64,000 bases of DNA from Candidatus Tectimicrobiota bacterium (GTDB lineage: Bacteria > Tectomicrobia > Entotheonellia > Entotheonellales > Entotheonellaceae). The notes under the pieces were generated by a model that did no database searches, was not told the DNA's origin, and worked only from the letters and a program-made list of their open reading frames with translations. Below, in pieces: positions 7,629 to 16,809 of this stretch (the first letter of the stretch is position 1; each line of letters opens with the position of its first letter). The DNA is taken from NCBI GenBank assembly GCA_026005175.1, contig BPKO01000008.1, positions 108,553-172,552 on the forward strand. Direction: 5' to 3'. Made by a program: the position numbers and the translations under genes.

Positions 7629-9116
7629 TCATCCCAGGACCAGGCGCGGGTCGATACCGTACTTGCGCAGCCGGTACCCGAGCTGGCGCGGCGTGATACC
7701 CAGCAGCGTGGCGGCGCGCGTCTGCACGCCCCCGCAGCGCCGCAGCGCCTCGAGCAGCCGCTGGCGTTCGACGTCTGCCACCGCCTGCGGCAGGGAGGCG
7801 GCGTCGGCCGGCGGGTTCGGCCGCGCTGCCGGCGTGGCGAATCCGGGGGCCGGCAGGGGGACGTCCTCGGGGGCGATGATGTCGCGGCGCGCCATCACCA
7901 CCATACGCTCGATGCAGTTTTCCAGCTCGCGCACGTTACCCGGCCAGTCGTAACTGACAATGAGCTCCATGGCCGCCGAGGAGATCTTGACCTCCTTGTG
8001 GTTTTCGGCATTGAAGCGCTGCAGGAAGTGGCCCACCAGCAGCGGGATATCCTCGCGCCGCTGGCGCAGTGGCGGCAAGACGATGGGCACGACGTTGAGG
8101 CGGTAGTAGAGGTCCTCGCGAAAGCGCCGCATGCGTACCGCCTCCTCAAGGTCGGTATTAGTGGCAGCGATGATGCGCACGTCGACGTGGATGGGACGAT
8201 TGCCTCCGACGCGCTCGAAGGTGCGCTCCTGCAGCACCCGCAGCAGCTTGACCTGCACCGCGGGGCCGATGTCGCCGATTTCGTCGAGAAAAAGCGTTCC
8301 CTTGTCGGCCAGCTCGAAGCGCCCGCGGCGCATTTTGACGGCGCCGGTAAAGGCGCCGCGCTCGTGGCCAAAGAGCTCGCTTTCGAGCAAACTCTCAGGC
8401 AGCGCCGCGCAGTTGAGGGTAACAAACGGCTGCTCGCGCCGCGGGCTGAGCCGGTGCAGGGCGCGGGCAATGAGTTCCTTCCCCGTGCCGCTTTCCCCAC
8501 GCAGCAGCACCGTGGAGCGGCTGCGCGCCGCCTGCTCCACTTCGCGCAGCACCTGGCGCATCACTGGGCTCTGGCCGATGATCTGGTCGGGATCGTAGGC
8601 GGTGGGACTGCTCGGGGCGGCCGGCTCCGGCGGGGCAGCCTTGAGCTGCGCTTGCAAATCGGCATTTTGCACGTACAGCCCCAGCAGGGTGCCGGCTGCC
8701 TCCAGCCATGCCAGCTGGGCTTCAAGCGTCGCTGGCGGCGGCGGGGCACAGAAGGCGACCACCACGCCCAGGGCTTGCTGCCAGCCGCGCAGCGGGGCGG
8801 CCAGCAGCAGCCCTTCGGCGCCGCTTGTCCCGCCACTGCCGGGCAAGACCACACGCCGCGCCGTAGCCGACGCCGGCGCCTCGAGATTGGCCGCCAGCTC
8901 GCGTGCCAGCTCGACCAGCTGCGGCCCCTGGGCGCCCCAGTGGTATTCCGGGGCGCGGCGGCCCACCGCGCGCCGCAAAGCAAGAGCCACACCGCGCGCC
9001 GCCAGGGTGTCGGCAAGCAGCGGCAGTGCCCGCTCCAGCACCCCACCGGCGTGCCGCACCCCGCTTGCCACGCTGGCCAGCTGGCGTAGCAGGTGCAAAG
9101 AAGCCTCAAGTGCCAT
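7629..9116 (-). CDS. Sigma-54-dependent activator, GAF-AAA+-Fis (NifA-like)
   Basis: 495 aa from the ATG at 9116; the frame is open further upstream but without a plausible start. A GAF-like sensory domain occupies about residues 10-165. The AAA+ domain follows ('IIGQSPVMRQVLREVEQ', Walker A GESGTGKE, the sigma-54 contact loop ELFGHERGAFTGA, Walker B TLFLDEIGD, 'RIIAATNTDLEEAV', 'WPGNVRELEN'). The C-terminal Fis-type helix-turn-helix has 'RAATLLGITPRQLGYRLRKYGI', close to the NifA signature. There is no receiver domain, so activity is probably gated by a ligand of the GAF domain. No nif genes are in the window and the regulon is unknown. Confidence 0.93.
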   Translation of the reverse strand: MALEASLHLLRQLASVASGVRHAGGVLERALPLLADTLAARGVALALRRAVGRRAPEYHWGAQGPQLVELARELAANLEAPASATARRVVLPGSGGTSGAEGLLLAAPLRGWQQALGVVVAFCAPPPPATLEAQLAWLEAAGTLLGLYVQNADLQAQLKAAPPEPAAPSSPTAYDPDQIIGQSPVMRQVLREVEQAARSRSTVLLRGESGTGKELIARALHRLSPRREQPFVTLNCAALPESLLESELFGHERGAFTGAVKMRRGRFELADKGTLFLDEIGDIGPAVQVKLLRVLQERTFERVGGNRPIHVDVRIIAATNTDLEEAVRMRRFREDLYYRLNVVPIVLPPLRQRREDIPLLVGHFLQRFNAENHKEVKISSAAMELIVSYDWPGNVRELENCIERMVVMARRDIIAPEDVPLPAPGFATPAARPNPPADAASLPQAVADVERQRLLEALRRCGGVQTRAATLLGITPRQLGYRLRKYGIDPRLVLG

Positions 9117-9140
9117 TGCGCCTTGCGCTCCCTCTCTTGT

Positions 9141-9170
9141 TTCATACCTGACGGCAGCGGCACCGGTCAA
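9141..9170 (-). promoter_or_regulatory. Putative promoter for the sigma-54 activator gene
   Basis: On the minus strand TTGACC (9170-9165) and TATGAA (9146-9141) are separated by 18 nt, and lie 24 nt upstream of the ATG at 9116. Confidence 0.4.
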
Positions 9171-9182
9171 GGCCGCGAGGGC

Positions 9183-9211
9183 TCGACAGCCGCGCTGCCG
9201 TCGTCTATGCT
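9183..9211 (+). promoter_or_regulatory. Putative promoter for the HAD-panE-thioesterase operon
   Basis: TCGACA (9183-9188), 17 nt, TATGCT (9206-9211). It lies 33 nt before the ATG at 9245 and is back to back with the divergent promoter at 9141-9170. Confidence 0.45.
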
Positions 9212-9244
9212 TCTGCAGGCAACCGCCCCTGGCAGGAGCCTTCG

Positions 9245-9973
9245 ATGCCTCGATACGAAGCGGTCTTTTTTGACGCCGCCAACACCCTGCTTTACCCTTT
9301 CCCTTCGGTGGGGGCCGTCTACGCCGAGGTGGCAGCACGCCACGGCGTGGTGACCAGTGCGGCTGCCGTGGAGGGCGCCTTTGGCCGCGCCTGGCAGCAA
9401 GTCCAGCGCCAGGCCCATGCCGACCCGGTGCGCTACGGGGTGGGCGAAGCCGACGGCCGGCGCTTCTGGCGCGCCCTGGTGCACGCCACCTTTGCCGAGA
9501 TCGGCCTCCCGGCGGACTTTGACGCCTTTTTCGACGAGCTCTACTGGCGCTTTGCCCAGCCCGAGGTGTGGCGCCTTTACCCAGAGTGCCATGAGGTGCT
9601 TCAGGCGCTGCGCGCGCAACGCTACATCGTAGGCATTATATCGAACTGGGACAATCGACTCCTCGACTTGCTTACCGGTCTTGGGCTTATGCCCTACCTG
9701 GACCACGTGAGCATTTCCGCCCTCGTGGGCTGGGAAAAGCCTCACCCCGCCATTTTCCACCACGCCACCGCCGCCGTGGGGGTGGCACCGGAGCGCGCCC
9801 TGCACGTGGGCGACAGCCTGCAGGCCGACGTGCTCGGCGCCCAGCAGGCCGGGTTGCAGCCGCTGTGGTTGCAACGGGGCGCTGCCACCCCCAGCCCTTT
9901 TCCGGTGATCCGTGACCTCTACGGCGTGCTGGCCTGGCTGCGCGACCACGACGTCCTCGAGGGAGAGCGCTGA
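9245..9973 (+). CDS. HAD-superfamily hydrolase
   Basis: 242 aa. Motif I is 'AVFFDAANTLLYPF' (nucleophile Asp in FDAANT), motif II 'VGIISNWDNRLLDLL', motif III Lys in 'GWEKPHPAIFHHA', motif IV 'LHVGDSLQADVLGAQQAG'. The cap is a C1 helical type between motifs I and II. The second Asp of the usual DxDxT is Ala-Asn-Thr (D-A-A-N-T), as in the REG-2/HDHD3-like subgroup. Probably a small-molecule phosphatase. AGGAG lies 7 nt before the ATG. The stop TGA (9971-9973) shares a base with the next ATG, so it is coupled to panE. Confidence 0.9.
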   Translation: MPRYEAVFFDAANTLLYPFPSVGAVYAEVAARHGVVTSAAAVEGAFGRAWQQVQRQAHADPVRYGVGEADGRRFWRALVHATFAEIGLPADFDAFFDELYWRFAQPEVWRLYPECHEVLQALRAQRYIVGIISNWDNRLLDLLTGLGLMPYLDHVSISALVGWEKPHPAIFHHATAAVGVAPERALHVGDSLQADVLGAQQAGLQPLWLQRGAATPSPFPVIRDLYGVLAWLRDHDVLEGER

Positions 9974-10887
9974 TGAACGTCCTCGTCATGGGTGCCGGGG
10001 CTGTGGGATGCTACTATGGCGCCTTGCTGGCCCGCCACGGCCACGAGGTCTGGTTCATCGCCCGCGGCGCCCACCTGGAGGCCATGCAACAGCAAGGGCT
10101 GGAAGTGCGCAGCGTGCGCAGCGGCACCTTTCGCCTGCCCGTGCGGGCTGCCGCCACGCCGGCGGCGGCAGGCCCTGCCGAGCTTGTGCTCTTCACCGTT
10201 AAGACTTACGACACCGCCACGGCGGCAGCGCAGCTGCGCCCCGTGCTGACTCCGCAAACGGTGGTGCTCACGCTGCAAAACGGCATTGACAACGCCGAGC
10301 AGCTTGCTGCTCTCCTCGACGTGCCGGTCCTGGCCGGCGCCGTGTACATCGGGGTGAGCGTCACCGCCCCGGGCGTCGTGGAGCACAACGCCGGCCCTTG
10401 CCGCCTCGTCTTTGGTGCCTACGATGCCGCCGGGGCGGCGCGCGCCCCGCAGCTGCTGCGCGTCTTCCAGGCAGCCGACATCCCCGCCGAGCTGGCAGCC
10501 GACGTGCGCCTTGCCCTGTGGGAAAAGTTCGTCTTCATCTGCGCCTTCAGCGGCTTTACCGCCCTTACCCGCCTTCCCGTTGGTGCCTGGCGGGCCTTTC
10601 CACCCCTGCGCGAGCTCTACACCCGCAGCTTGCAAGAGCTCTGCGAGGTGGCCCGCGCCAGCGGCGTGTCCCTGCGCCCCGACATGGTGGCGCACGTCCT
10701 GGCTTTCACCGACAGCCTGGCCCCCGAGATGACCTCTTCCTTGCAGCTCGACCTGGCGCACGGCAAGCCGCTGGAAGTCGAAAGCCTGCAAGGCACCGTG
10801 GTGCGCCTGGGGCGGGCGCTGGGCGTGGCCACCCCGGTGCACGAGCTGCTCTACGCCTTCTTGCAAGTCCACAACCCGCGGCGCTAA
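9973..10887 (+). CDS. panE: 2-dehydropantoate 2-reductase
   Basis: 304 aa. The N-terminal NADPH fold is 'VLVMGAGAVGCYYGALLARHGH', followed by 'FTVKTYDT' and 'TLQNGIDNAEQLA'. The C-terminal helical domain has the catalytic Lys in 'ALWEKFVFICAFSG'. It reduces ketopantoate to pantoate in coenzyme A synthesis. Some homologues act on other 2-keto acids, so specificity is inferred. It sits in an operon between a HAD phosphatase and a thioesterase. Confidence 0.92.
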   Translation: MNVLVMGAGAVGCYYGALLARHGHEVWFIARGAHLEAMQQQGLEVRSVRSGTFRLPVRAAATPAAAGPAELVLFTVKTYDTATAAAQLRPVLTPQTVVLTLQNGIDNAEQLAALLDVPVLAGAVYIGVSVTAPGVVEHNAGPCRLVFGAYDAAGAARAPQLLRVFQAADIPAELAADVRLALWEKFVFICAFSGFTALTRLPVGAWRAFPPLRELYTRSLQELCEVARASGVSLRPDMVAHVLAFTDSLAPEMTSSLQLDLAHGKPLEVESLQGTVVRLGRALGVATPVHELLYAFLQVHNPRR

Positions 10888-10897
10888 GGAGAGGCCG

Positions 10898-11329
10898 ATG
10901 GCCGCCCCCTTCTCCTGCCAGCTGCGCGTGCAGTTTTACCACACCGATGCCCAGGGCCGCGTCTTTTACGCCCACTTTTTTGCGTTTCTCGAGCAGGCCC
11001 GCTGCGCTTTCTGGGAAGCCCTGGGCTTTGACGAAGCCACCGTGCGGCAAATCGAGCAAGAGACGGTGGTGGTGCACTTGGAAGCCGACTACCTGGGGCC
11101 GGCAGCCTTTTACGACTTGCTGCGGGTGGAAGTGAGCGTCGAAGCCCTGGGGAAATCGAGCCTCCGCCTGGGATACCGCATCGCTCAGGCCCGCAGCGGC
11201 GAGGAAATCTTTCGCGCCCGCACGGTGCTGGTGCAAATTGACCCCACCACCGCCCGGGCGCGGCCCTGGAGCGAGGCCTTTCGCCAGGCCATCCTGGCGC
11301 ACTGCAGCCCGCAGGGAGGGCAAGCCTGA
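10898..11329 (+). CDS. Acyl-CoA thioesterase, hotdog fold (4HBT/YbgC type)
   Basis: 143 aa of one hotdog domain. 'VQFYHTDAQGRVFYAHFFAFLEQARCAF' has the active-site Asp in the HTDAQGRVFYAHF segment, the position of the D-x-x-G-H/V-x-x-N/H-x-x-Y motif of 4-hydroxybenzoyl-CoA thioesterases. It hydrolyses a fatty or aromatic acyl-CoA. AAGGAGAGG precedes the ATG and the gap to panE is only 10 nt, so it is the last gene of the 9.2 kb operon. Confidence 0.85.
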   Translation: MAAPFSCQLRVQFYHTDAQGRVFYAHFFAFLEQARCAFWEALGFDEATVRQIEQETVVVHLEADYLGPAAFYDLLRVEVSVEALGKSSLRLGYRIAQARSGEEIFRARTVLVQIDPTTARARPWSEAFRQAILAHCSPQGGQA

Positions 11330-11397
11330 GCGGGTCACGGTGACGCCCACCGGAGGGGCCGCTCGATATCACGGCTCACCCCTTTGCCTGCACGCCC

Positions 11398-11886
11398 TTA
11401 CGCCTGGTCAGGCTGGTCGAAGCGCCGGATGTCAAGGATGCGCAGCCGCCGCACGCCAGAGGGCACTTCGATGGTCACCTCGTCGTCGGGTTCTTTGCCG
11501 ATGAGGCCGCGGGCCAGGGGAGACTGGTACGAAATGACGTTCTTTTCCGGCTCGGCGTCGGCAGGGCCGAGAATGGTGTAGGTGACGGTCTCCCGCGTGG
11601 CCAGATCGAGGCAGACGACCGTTGTCCCTACCGACACCCGCTCGCAAGAGATGGGCAGTTCTTCGATGAAGCGCGGCGCGCGGAGCTGTTCTTCAAGCTC
11701 GTAAATGCGGCGCTGGAGCATGGTGAGCTGCTCGCTGGTGGCCTGGTACTCGGCGTTCTCGCTGAGGTCGCCCTGGGCCGCAGCGGCGTTTTTCGCCCGG
11801 CTCAGGGCCGGCAGCGCCTCGCTGCGCAGGCGCGTCAGTTCCTCCAGCAGCCGCGCGTACGTGGCACGCGTGAAGAAGTGGCTCAT
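11398..11886 (-). CDS. greA: Transcription elongation factor GreA
   Basis: 162 aa, the usual GreA length. The N-terminal antiparallel coiled coil carries 'AKNAAAAQGDLSENAEYQATSEQL', with the Asp/Glu pair at the tip that stimulates RNA polymerase transcript cleavage. The C-terminal FKBP-like globular domain ends 'VTIEVPSGVRRLRILDIRRF'. The ATG at 11886 is chosen because AAGGAGGAG precedes it; 20 extra in-frame codons upstream are untranslated. A weak promoter pair, CTGACC-17-TACGCT (11955-11927), lies upstream. Confidence 0.95.
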   Translation of the reverse strand: MSHFFTRATYARLLEELTRLRSEALPALSRAKNAAAAQGDLSENAEYQATSEQLTMLQRRIYELEEQLRAPRFIEELPISCERVSVGTTVVCLDLATRETVTYTILGPADAEPEKNVISYQSPLARGLIGKEPDDEVTIEVPSGVRRLRILDIRRFDQPDQA

Positions 11887-11967
11887 GGCGTCGCTGCTCC
11901 TCCTTCCTGGCATCGTGTCTTTGTAAAGCGTAGCACAATTCCCCACCTAGGTCAGGGGGAGAAGCGC

Positions 11968-11996
11968 TTGGCCAGGGGCAGGAATTGGGCTAGAAT
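11968..11996 (+). promoter_or_regulatory. Putative promoter for gcvP
   Basis: TTGGCC (11968-11973), exact 17-nt spacer, TAGAAT (11991-11996). It lies 43 nt before the gcvP ATG at 12040, in the divergent greA-gcvP gap. Confidence 0.45.
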
Positions 11997-12039
11997 TGTG
12001 CGATGTGTTGCGAGGAACTCCTAGCCACCAGGGTGACGC

Positions 12040-15000
12040 ATGCACGAGACCACGGTTTCGCCGCTTCCTTATGATCCCGAAGCGCTGCCGCGGGAGCGGG
12101 CGCGCCATTACATCCCGGCCACCGACGACGACATTCGCGCCATGCTGTCGGCGCTTGGCCTGTCGCAGCTCGCCGACCTCTACCGCCACCTGCCGGTGGC
12201 GGTGCGCATGGCGCAGCCGCTGGCCCTGCCCGAGGAACTGCCTTACGCGCAGCTCTACCGCCACCTGGTGGCGCAGAGCCAGAAGAACCGCCTGCCGCAA
12301 GCGACGTTTCTCGGCGATGCCCTGCCGCAGTACACGGTGCCCGAGCTGGTGCCTTTTGTGGCCGGCCTGCGCGAGCTGCTGACCGCCTACACCCCTTATC
12401 AGCCCGAGCGCAGCCAGGGCACTTTGATGACGCAGTGGCTCTACCAGTGCTGCCTGGTGGCCTTGACCGGCTTTGAGGCCATCAACGCCTCGCAGTACGA
12501 CCGTGCCACCGCCCTGGTGGAAGCGCTCTTTACCGCGGCACGCCTCTTTCGCTTCAGCCGCACCCACTTCCTGCTTGCCGCCACCCTCTTCCCGCAGGAC
12601 CTGGAAGTGGTGCAGACGCTGCTCACCGGCACGCGCCTGACCTACGAGCTGGTGCCGATGGATCCGGCGCGGGGCACGGTGTCCCTCGACGCCTTGCGTC
12701 GCCTGCTTGCGGCGCAGGGCGAACGGCTGGCCGGCCTCGTCTTCCCGCAAGTCAACAGCCTGGGATGCCTGGAAGACGTCAACACCCTCACCGACTTGGC
12801 CCATGCTGCCGGCATCAAGGCAATTGCGGTGGTTGACCCCATGCTTTTGGCCACCGGGGGCCTGCGGCCGCCGGCGGCGTTTGGCCAGCACGGTGCCGAC
12901 TTGCTGGTGGGCGAAGGGCAGCACCTGGCCCTGCCGCCCCACTACGGCGGCCCCGGCCTGGGCGTCTTTGGCATTCGCTACAACGAGGCGCACCGGCAGG
13001 ATATCCGCAGCGCGCCGGGGCGCTTTGTCGGCGCGGCACGCGACGCCGCCGGGCGCCCGGCCAAAGTGCTGGTGCTGTCGACGCGCGAGCAGCACATCCG
13101 GCGCGAGAAGGCCACTTCGAACATCTGCACCAACCAGGGTTTCGTCGCCACCTTGGCCGCCGCCGCCATCCTCGGCCGTGGTGAGCGGGGCATGCGCGAG
13201 GCCTGCGCGCGGACCGAGCACAACGCCCGCACCGCCGCCGCGGCGTTGCTGCGCTTCCCCGGGGTGCGCCTGGCCTTTCCCTCCACTCCCTTCTTCAACG
13301 CCTTTACCCTGGCCCTGCCTCGCCCCAGCCGGGAGGTGCTGGCCCTGGCGCGCCAGCGCGGCCTGCATCTGGGGGTGGACGTCTCGGCACGCCTGCCGCA
13401 GTCGGCGGGCAACCACCTGCTGCTGTCGTTTTCCGACTTGCAGCAGCCAGCCGACCTGGAGCGCCTCACGGCGTGCTTTGCCGAGCTGTTTGGCCCGCCG
13501 GCCTCCGAGGCGGCGCCGGCGCTGCCCGAGGTGCCTGCGGCTTACCGGCGGCATGACGTGGTGGCCCTGCCCAACTGGGACACGGCGGCGCTTAAGGCCT
13601 TTTTCACCGCCCTGGCCGAGCAAAACGTGAGCCCGGACCGCACTTGCTATCCGCTGGGCTCCTGCACCATGAAGTACAACCCTTACTTAAACGAAGTGGT
13701 GGCCAACTTGCCCGGCTTTGCCTTGCTGCACCCGCAGGCCCCGGAAGAAGACGCCCAGGGCACCCTGGAAGTCCTCTATCACCTTCAGGAGTACTTCAAG
13801 GCCATCACCGGCCTGGCTGCGGTGGCCTTGCAGCCGGTGGCCGGGGCGCAGGGAGAGCTGGTGGGCTTAAAGATGTTCCAGGCCTACCACCGCAGCCGCG
13901 GTGAAAGCCATCGCGACGTCATCCTCATTCCCCACTCGGCGCACGGCACCAACCCGGCCAGCGCCACCATGGCCGGCTTTGAGACCGTGCAGCGCGGCGG
14001 AGAAGTGCTCTCCGGGGTGGCAGAGATCCGGGCCGGAGCCAACGGGCAGATGGACGTCGACCACCTGCGCTGGCTGCTGGCGCGCTACGGCAACCGCGTG
14101 GCCGGCATCATGATCACCAACCCCAACACCTCGGGAGTCTTCGAAACCCGCTTTCAGGAAGTGGCCGAACTCGTCCACCGCGCCGGCGGGCTGGTCTACA
14201 TGGACGGCGCCAACATGAACGCCATTGCCGGCTGGGTCAACTTGGGCGCCCTGGGCGTCGATGCCGTGCACAACAACACCCACAAGACCTGGAGCATCCC
14301 TCACGGCGGCGGCGGGCCCGGCGACGCCTTTGTGGCGGTGAGCGCCCGCCTGGCCCCCTTTCTTCCCGGCTACCAGGTGGTGCGCACGCCCCAAGGGTAC
14401 CGGCTGCAGCGGCCGCCGCAGTCGATTGGCTCCGTACACCGCCACTTTGGCAACGTGGCGCACAAGATCCGCGCTTACGCTTACTTGCGGGCCCTGGGGC
14501 GCGAGGGCGTGCCGCGCATGGCCGCGGTGGCCGTGCTGGCGGCCCGCTACCTGCACCACCGCCTCAAGCCTTACTTCCCCACCTTGCCGCCGGAGACCCC
14601 CGACTCGCCGCGCATGCACGAGTTCATCATCACGCTACCGGAAGAAACCTTTGCCAAGCTAGACGCCATCGGCATCGGCCGCATGAAAGCCGTGGGGCTC
14701 TTTGGCAAGCTGTTCCTCGACTTTGGTTACTATGCCCCCACGGTCTCGTTTCCTGAGGCCGAAGGGCTGATGATCGAACCCACCGAGTCGTACACCAAGG
14801 CCGAGCTCGACCGCTTTGCCGACGCCATCATTCTCATGCTGCGGCTGGTCAACGAGGAGCCGACGGTTCTGCACACCGTGCCCCACTTTACGCCGGTGGA
14901 CCGCATCGACGAAGTCAGCGCCAACAAGCACGTGGTGCTCAGCGAACCGCTCACCACGCTGCCGCCGGTGCTGCCCAACCGCATCGCTCCAGATCGCCTG

Positions 15001-15090
15001 GCCACCATGGACTTGGAGGAGATTGCTGCGGCCATCCGCGCTGCCAGCCGCGAGAAGCTGGCGGCACAGCGCCCGGCAAGTCGCTCCTGA
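12040..15090 (+). CDS. gcvP: Glycine dehydrogenase (decarboxylating), GcvPA-GcvPB fusion
   Basis: 1016 aa. The P-protein takes glycine, releases CO2 and loads aminomethyl on lipoyl-GcvH. Residues about 1-490 match GcvPA ('YIPATDDDIRAML', 'INASQYDRATALVEAL'). From about 500 on they match GcvPB ('CYPLGSCTMKYNPYLNEVVANLPGF'; PLP-binding Lys749 in 'NNTHKTWSIPHGGGGPG'). The SCTMKYNP wording is that of the two-subunit enzyme, not of the E. coli type single-chain GcvP (SCTMKLN). The gene is therefore a fusion of the heterodimer genes, with a shortened GcvPB N-terminus as linker. No gcvT, gcvH or lpd is adjacent. Confidence 0.95.
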   Translation: MHETTVSPLPYDPEALPRERARHYIPATDDDIRAMLSALGLSQLADLYRHLPVAVRMAQPLALPEELPYAQLYRHLVAQSQKNRLPQATFLGDALPQYTVPELVPFVAGLRELLTAYTPYQPERSQGTLMTQWLYQCCLVALTGFEAINASQYDRATALVEALFTAARLFRFSRTHFLLAATLFPQDLEVVQTLLTGTRLTYELVPMDPARGTVSLDALRRLLAAQGERLAGLVFPQVNSLGCLEDVNTLTDLAHAAGIKAIAVVDPMLLATGGLRPPAAFGQHGADLLVGEGQHLALPPHYGGPGLGVFGIRYNEAHRQDIRSAPGRFVGAARDAAGRPAKVLVLSTREQHIRREKATSNICTNQGFVATLAAAAILGRGERGMREACARTEHNARTAAAALLRFPGVRLAFPSTPFFNAFTLALPRPSREVLALARQRGLHLGVDVSARLPQSAGNHLLLSFSDLQQPADLERLTACFAELFGPPASEAAPALPEVPAAYRRHDVVALPNWDTAALKAFFTALAEQNVSPDRTCYPLGSCTMKYNPYLNEVVANLPGFALLHPQAPEEDAQGTLEVLYHLQEYFKAITGLAAVALQPVAGAQGELVGLKMFQAYHRSRGESHRDVILIPHSAHGTNPASATMAGFETVQRGGEVLSGVAEIRAGANGQMDVDHLRWLLARYGNRVAGIMITNPNTSGVFETRFQEVAELVHRAGGLVYMDGANMNAIAGWVNLGALGVDAVHNNTHKTWSIPHGGGGPGDAFVAVSARLAPFLPGYQVVRTPQGYRLQRPPQSIGSVHRHFGNVAHKIRAYAYLRALGREGVPRMAAVAVLAARYLHHRLKPYFPTLPPETPDSPRMHEFIITLPEETFAKLDAIGIGRMKAVGLFGKLFLDFGYYAPTVSFPEAEGLMIEPTESYTKAELDRFADAIILMLRLVNEEPTVLHTVPHFTPVDRIDEVSANKHVVLSEPLTTLPPVLPNRIAPDRLATMDLEEIAAAIRAASREKLAAQRPASRS

Positions 15091-15137
15091 TCCGCCCCCA
15101 GTCACCGCTGTCCTGCCAGCCACGAGGGCTTCCACCG

Positions 15138-16809
15138 ATGGCGCTTCTTACGGGTTCGCTCTCGCCACGCCAAGACCTCGGCAGCCGCCGGCCGTTGCTG
15201 GTCCTGCTGGGGCTGGTGGTCTGGGTGTGGGCTGTCCAAGTACCACCCGTTTGTGGCCGTGCCGCGGGTTTTCGACGACGACGCGCGGCAGCACGTCTAC
15301 TGGACCTACCGCTTCCGCGACGGCGAGCTGTTTCGCGACGACCTGCTCACCGCCTTTATGTCTTCGCCCAAAGTGGCGCCGCTAGGCTACCAGGCGCTTT
15401 ACTTCCTGGGCGTGCAGGTGTTTAATCCCTTGCTTTTTAGCCAGCTTCTTTCTCTGGCCCTGGCGCTGCTGGCCACCTGGCTCATCTTTTGTCTGGGCTG
15501 TGAGATAGGAGGACGCCAGGGCGGCAGCCTGGCCGCCGGCGGCTTCCTGCTCTACTACTTGTACGCCACGGGCGGCGGTCTGCCCAAGTCGTTTGCTTTC
15601 CCCCTGCTGCTGGCCAGCCTCTTGAGCCTCGAGCGCCGCCGCTACACGGGGGTGGCGGCGCTCTTTGTCTTGCAAAGCCTCTTCTATCCCCCCGTGCTGC
15701 TTAACACCGCCGCCCTGGTGGCGCTGCGCTGGGGGCGGCAGCGCCGCCTCTGGCGCCAGGCCTGGCGGCAGCTCGCCCTCTGTGGGCTTGGCCTGGGGCT
15801 GGCCGGAGGGCTGCTGCTGGGCGTCTACGCCTCCCACCCGGCGGCCTTTGGCCGCCAGATCACCGCTGCCGAAGCGCGGGCCATGCCAGAGTTTTCCGCC
15901 CAAGGGCGCAGCGCCTTCTACGGCGATACGCTGCTCCAGACCCTGGCCAACGAGCGCGGGGGCATTGGCGCCTCGCGGCTGCTGGGCTTTGCCGGCCTGC
16001 TCTTGCTCCTGGCCCTGCTGCAGCGGCCGCCGCGCCTGCGCGTACCGGCAGTGGTCGGCGAGCTGCTCCTGACCTCCGGTGTCCTTTTTCTCCTGGCGCA
16101 CGCGCTGCTCTTTCGCCTGCACTTGCCGTCGCGCTACGTGCTTTACACCTTCCCGCTGGCCGCCCTGCTGCTCATAGCCGCCAACACCCCCGCGGCGCTG
16201 GCCGGCATGCGGCAGCGCTGGCCGGGCCTCCTCGCCCGCCTGGCCAGCAGGCCACCGCGGTGGAACATCGGCTGGGCGCTTGTCGCCCTGCTGGCCTTTG
16301 CTTACGTGCAGAACCGCTACCTGGTGCACCTCGATCCCCTGGTGGTTTACGTCGACCGGCAGGCCATGCCGCTCTACCGGTACCTGCATACCTTGCCCAA
16401 AGACGTGCTCATTGCCGGCCACCCGCTTGACCTGGACAACGTGCCGCTTCTGGCACAGCGCACGGTGCTGGTCAACCGCGAGACCTCTCTGCCCTACTTC
16501 ACCGGGTACTACGGGCAGGTGCGCCAGCGGCTTTTTGACACCCTGGCCGCTTACTATGCCGCCGAGGAAGCCGAGGTGTGGCGCTTTGTCAAGAAGTACG
16601 GCATCGACTACCTTTTGCTTAACCGCGAGCGCTTCACCCCTCAGTTCGTGCGCAACGGGGTATACTATGAGCCGTTCGCCAGTTTCGTGCGGCAGCGGCT
16701 GACCGAGCCGCCGCGCTTTGCCCTGCTCGCGCTGGCCAAGACGCACACGGTGTATGCCGTGGGGCCCTATCGCCTGTTGTCTTTTCACCGCAAAGGGACG
16801 CCGCCATGA
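15138..16809 (+). CDS. GT-C-like polytopic membrane protein, apparent +1 frameshift near codon 34
   Basis: The ATG at 15138 opens a frame that encodes a first membrane helix (LLVLLGLVVWVWAV), but the frame then turns non-hydrophobic. From about 15238 the +1 frame continues with 'KYHPFVAVPRVFDDDARQHVYWTY' and runs to 16809. One surplus base (for example a C in GTCCAAG at 15234-15240) separates the halves; joined they give about 557 aa. About 10 further helices follow, then a soluble C-terminal part of about 150 residues. The acidic FDDDAR block in the first external loop is typical of GT-C glycosyltransferases that use lipid-linked sugars. Without frame correction translation could start only at GTG 15253. 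Its stop overlaps the next ATG. Confidence 0.7.
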
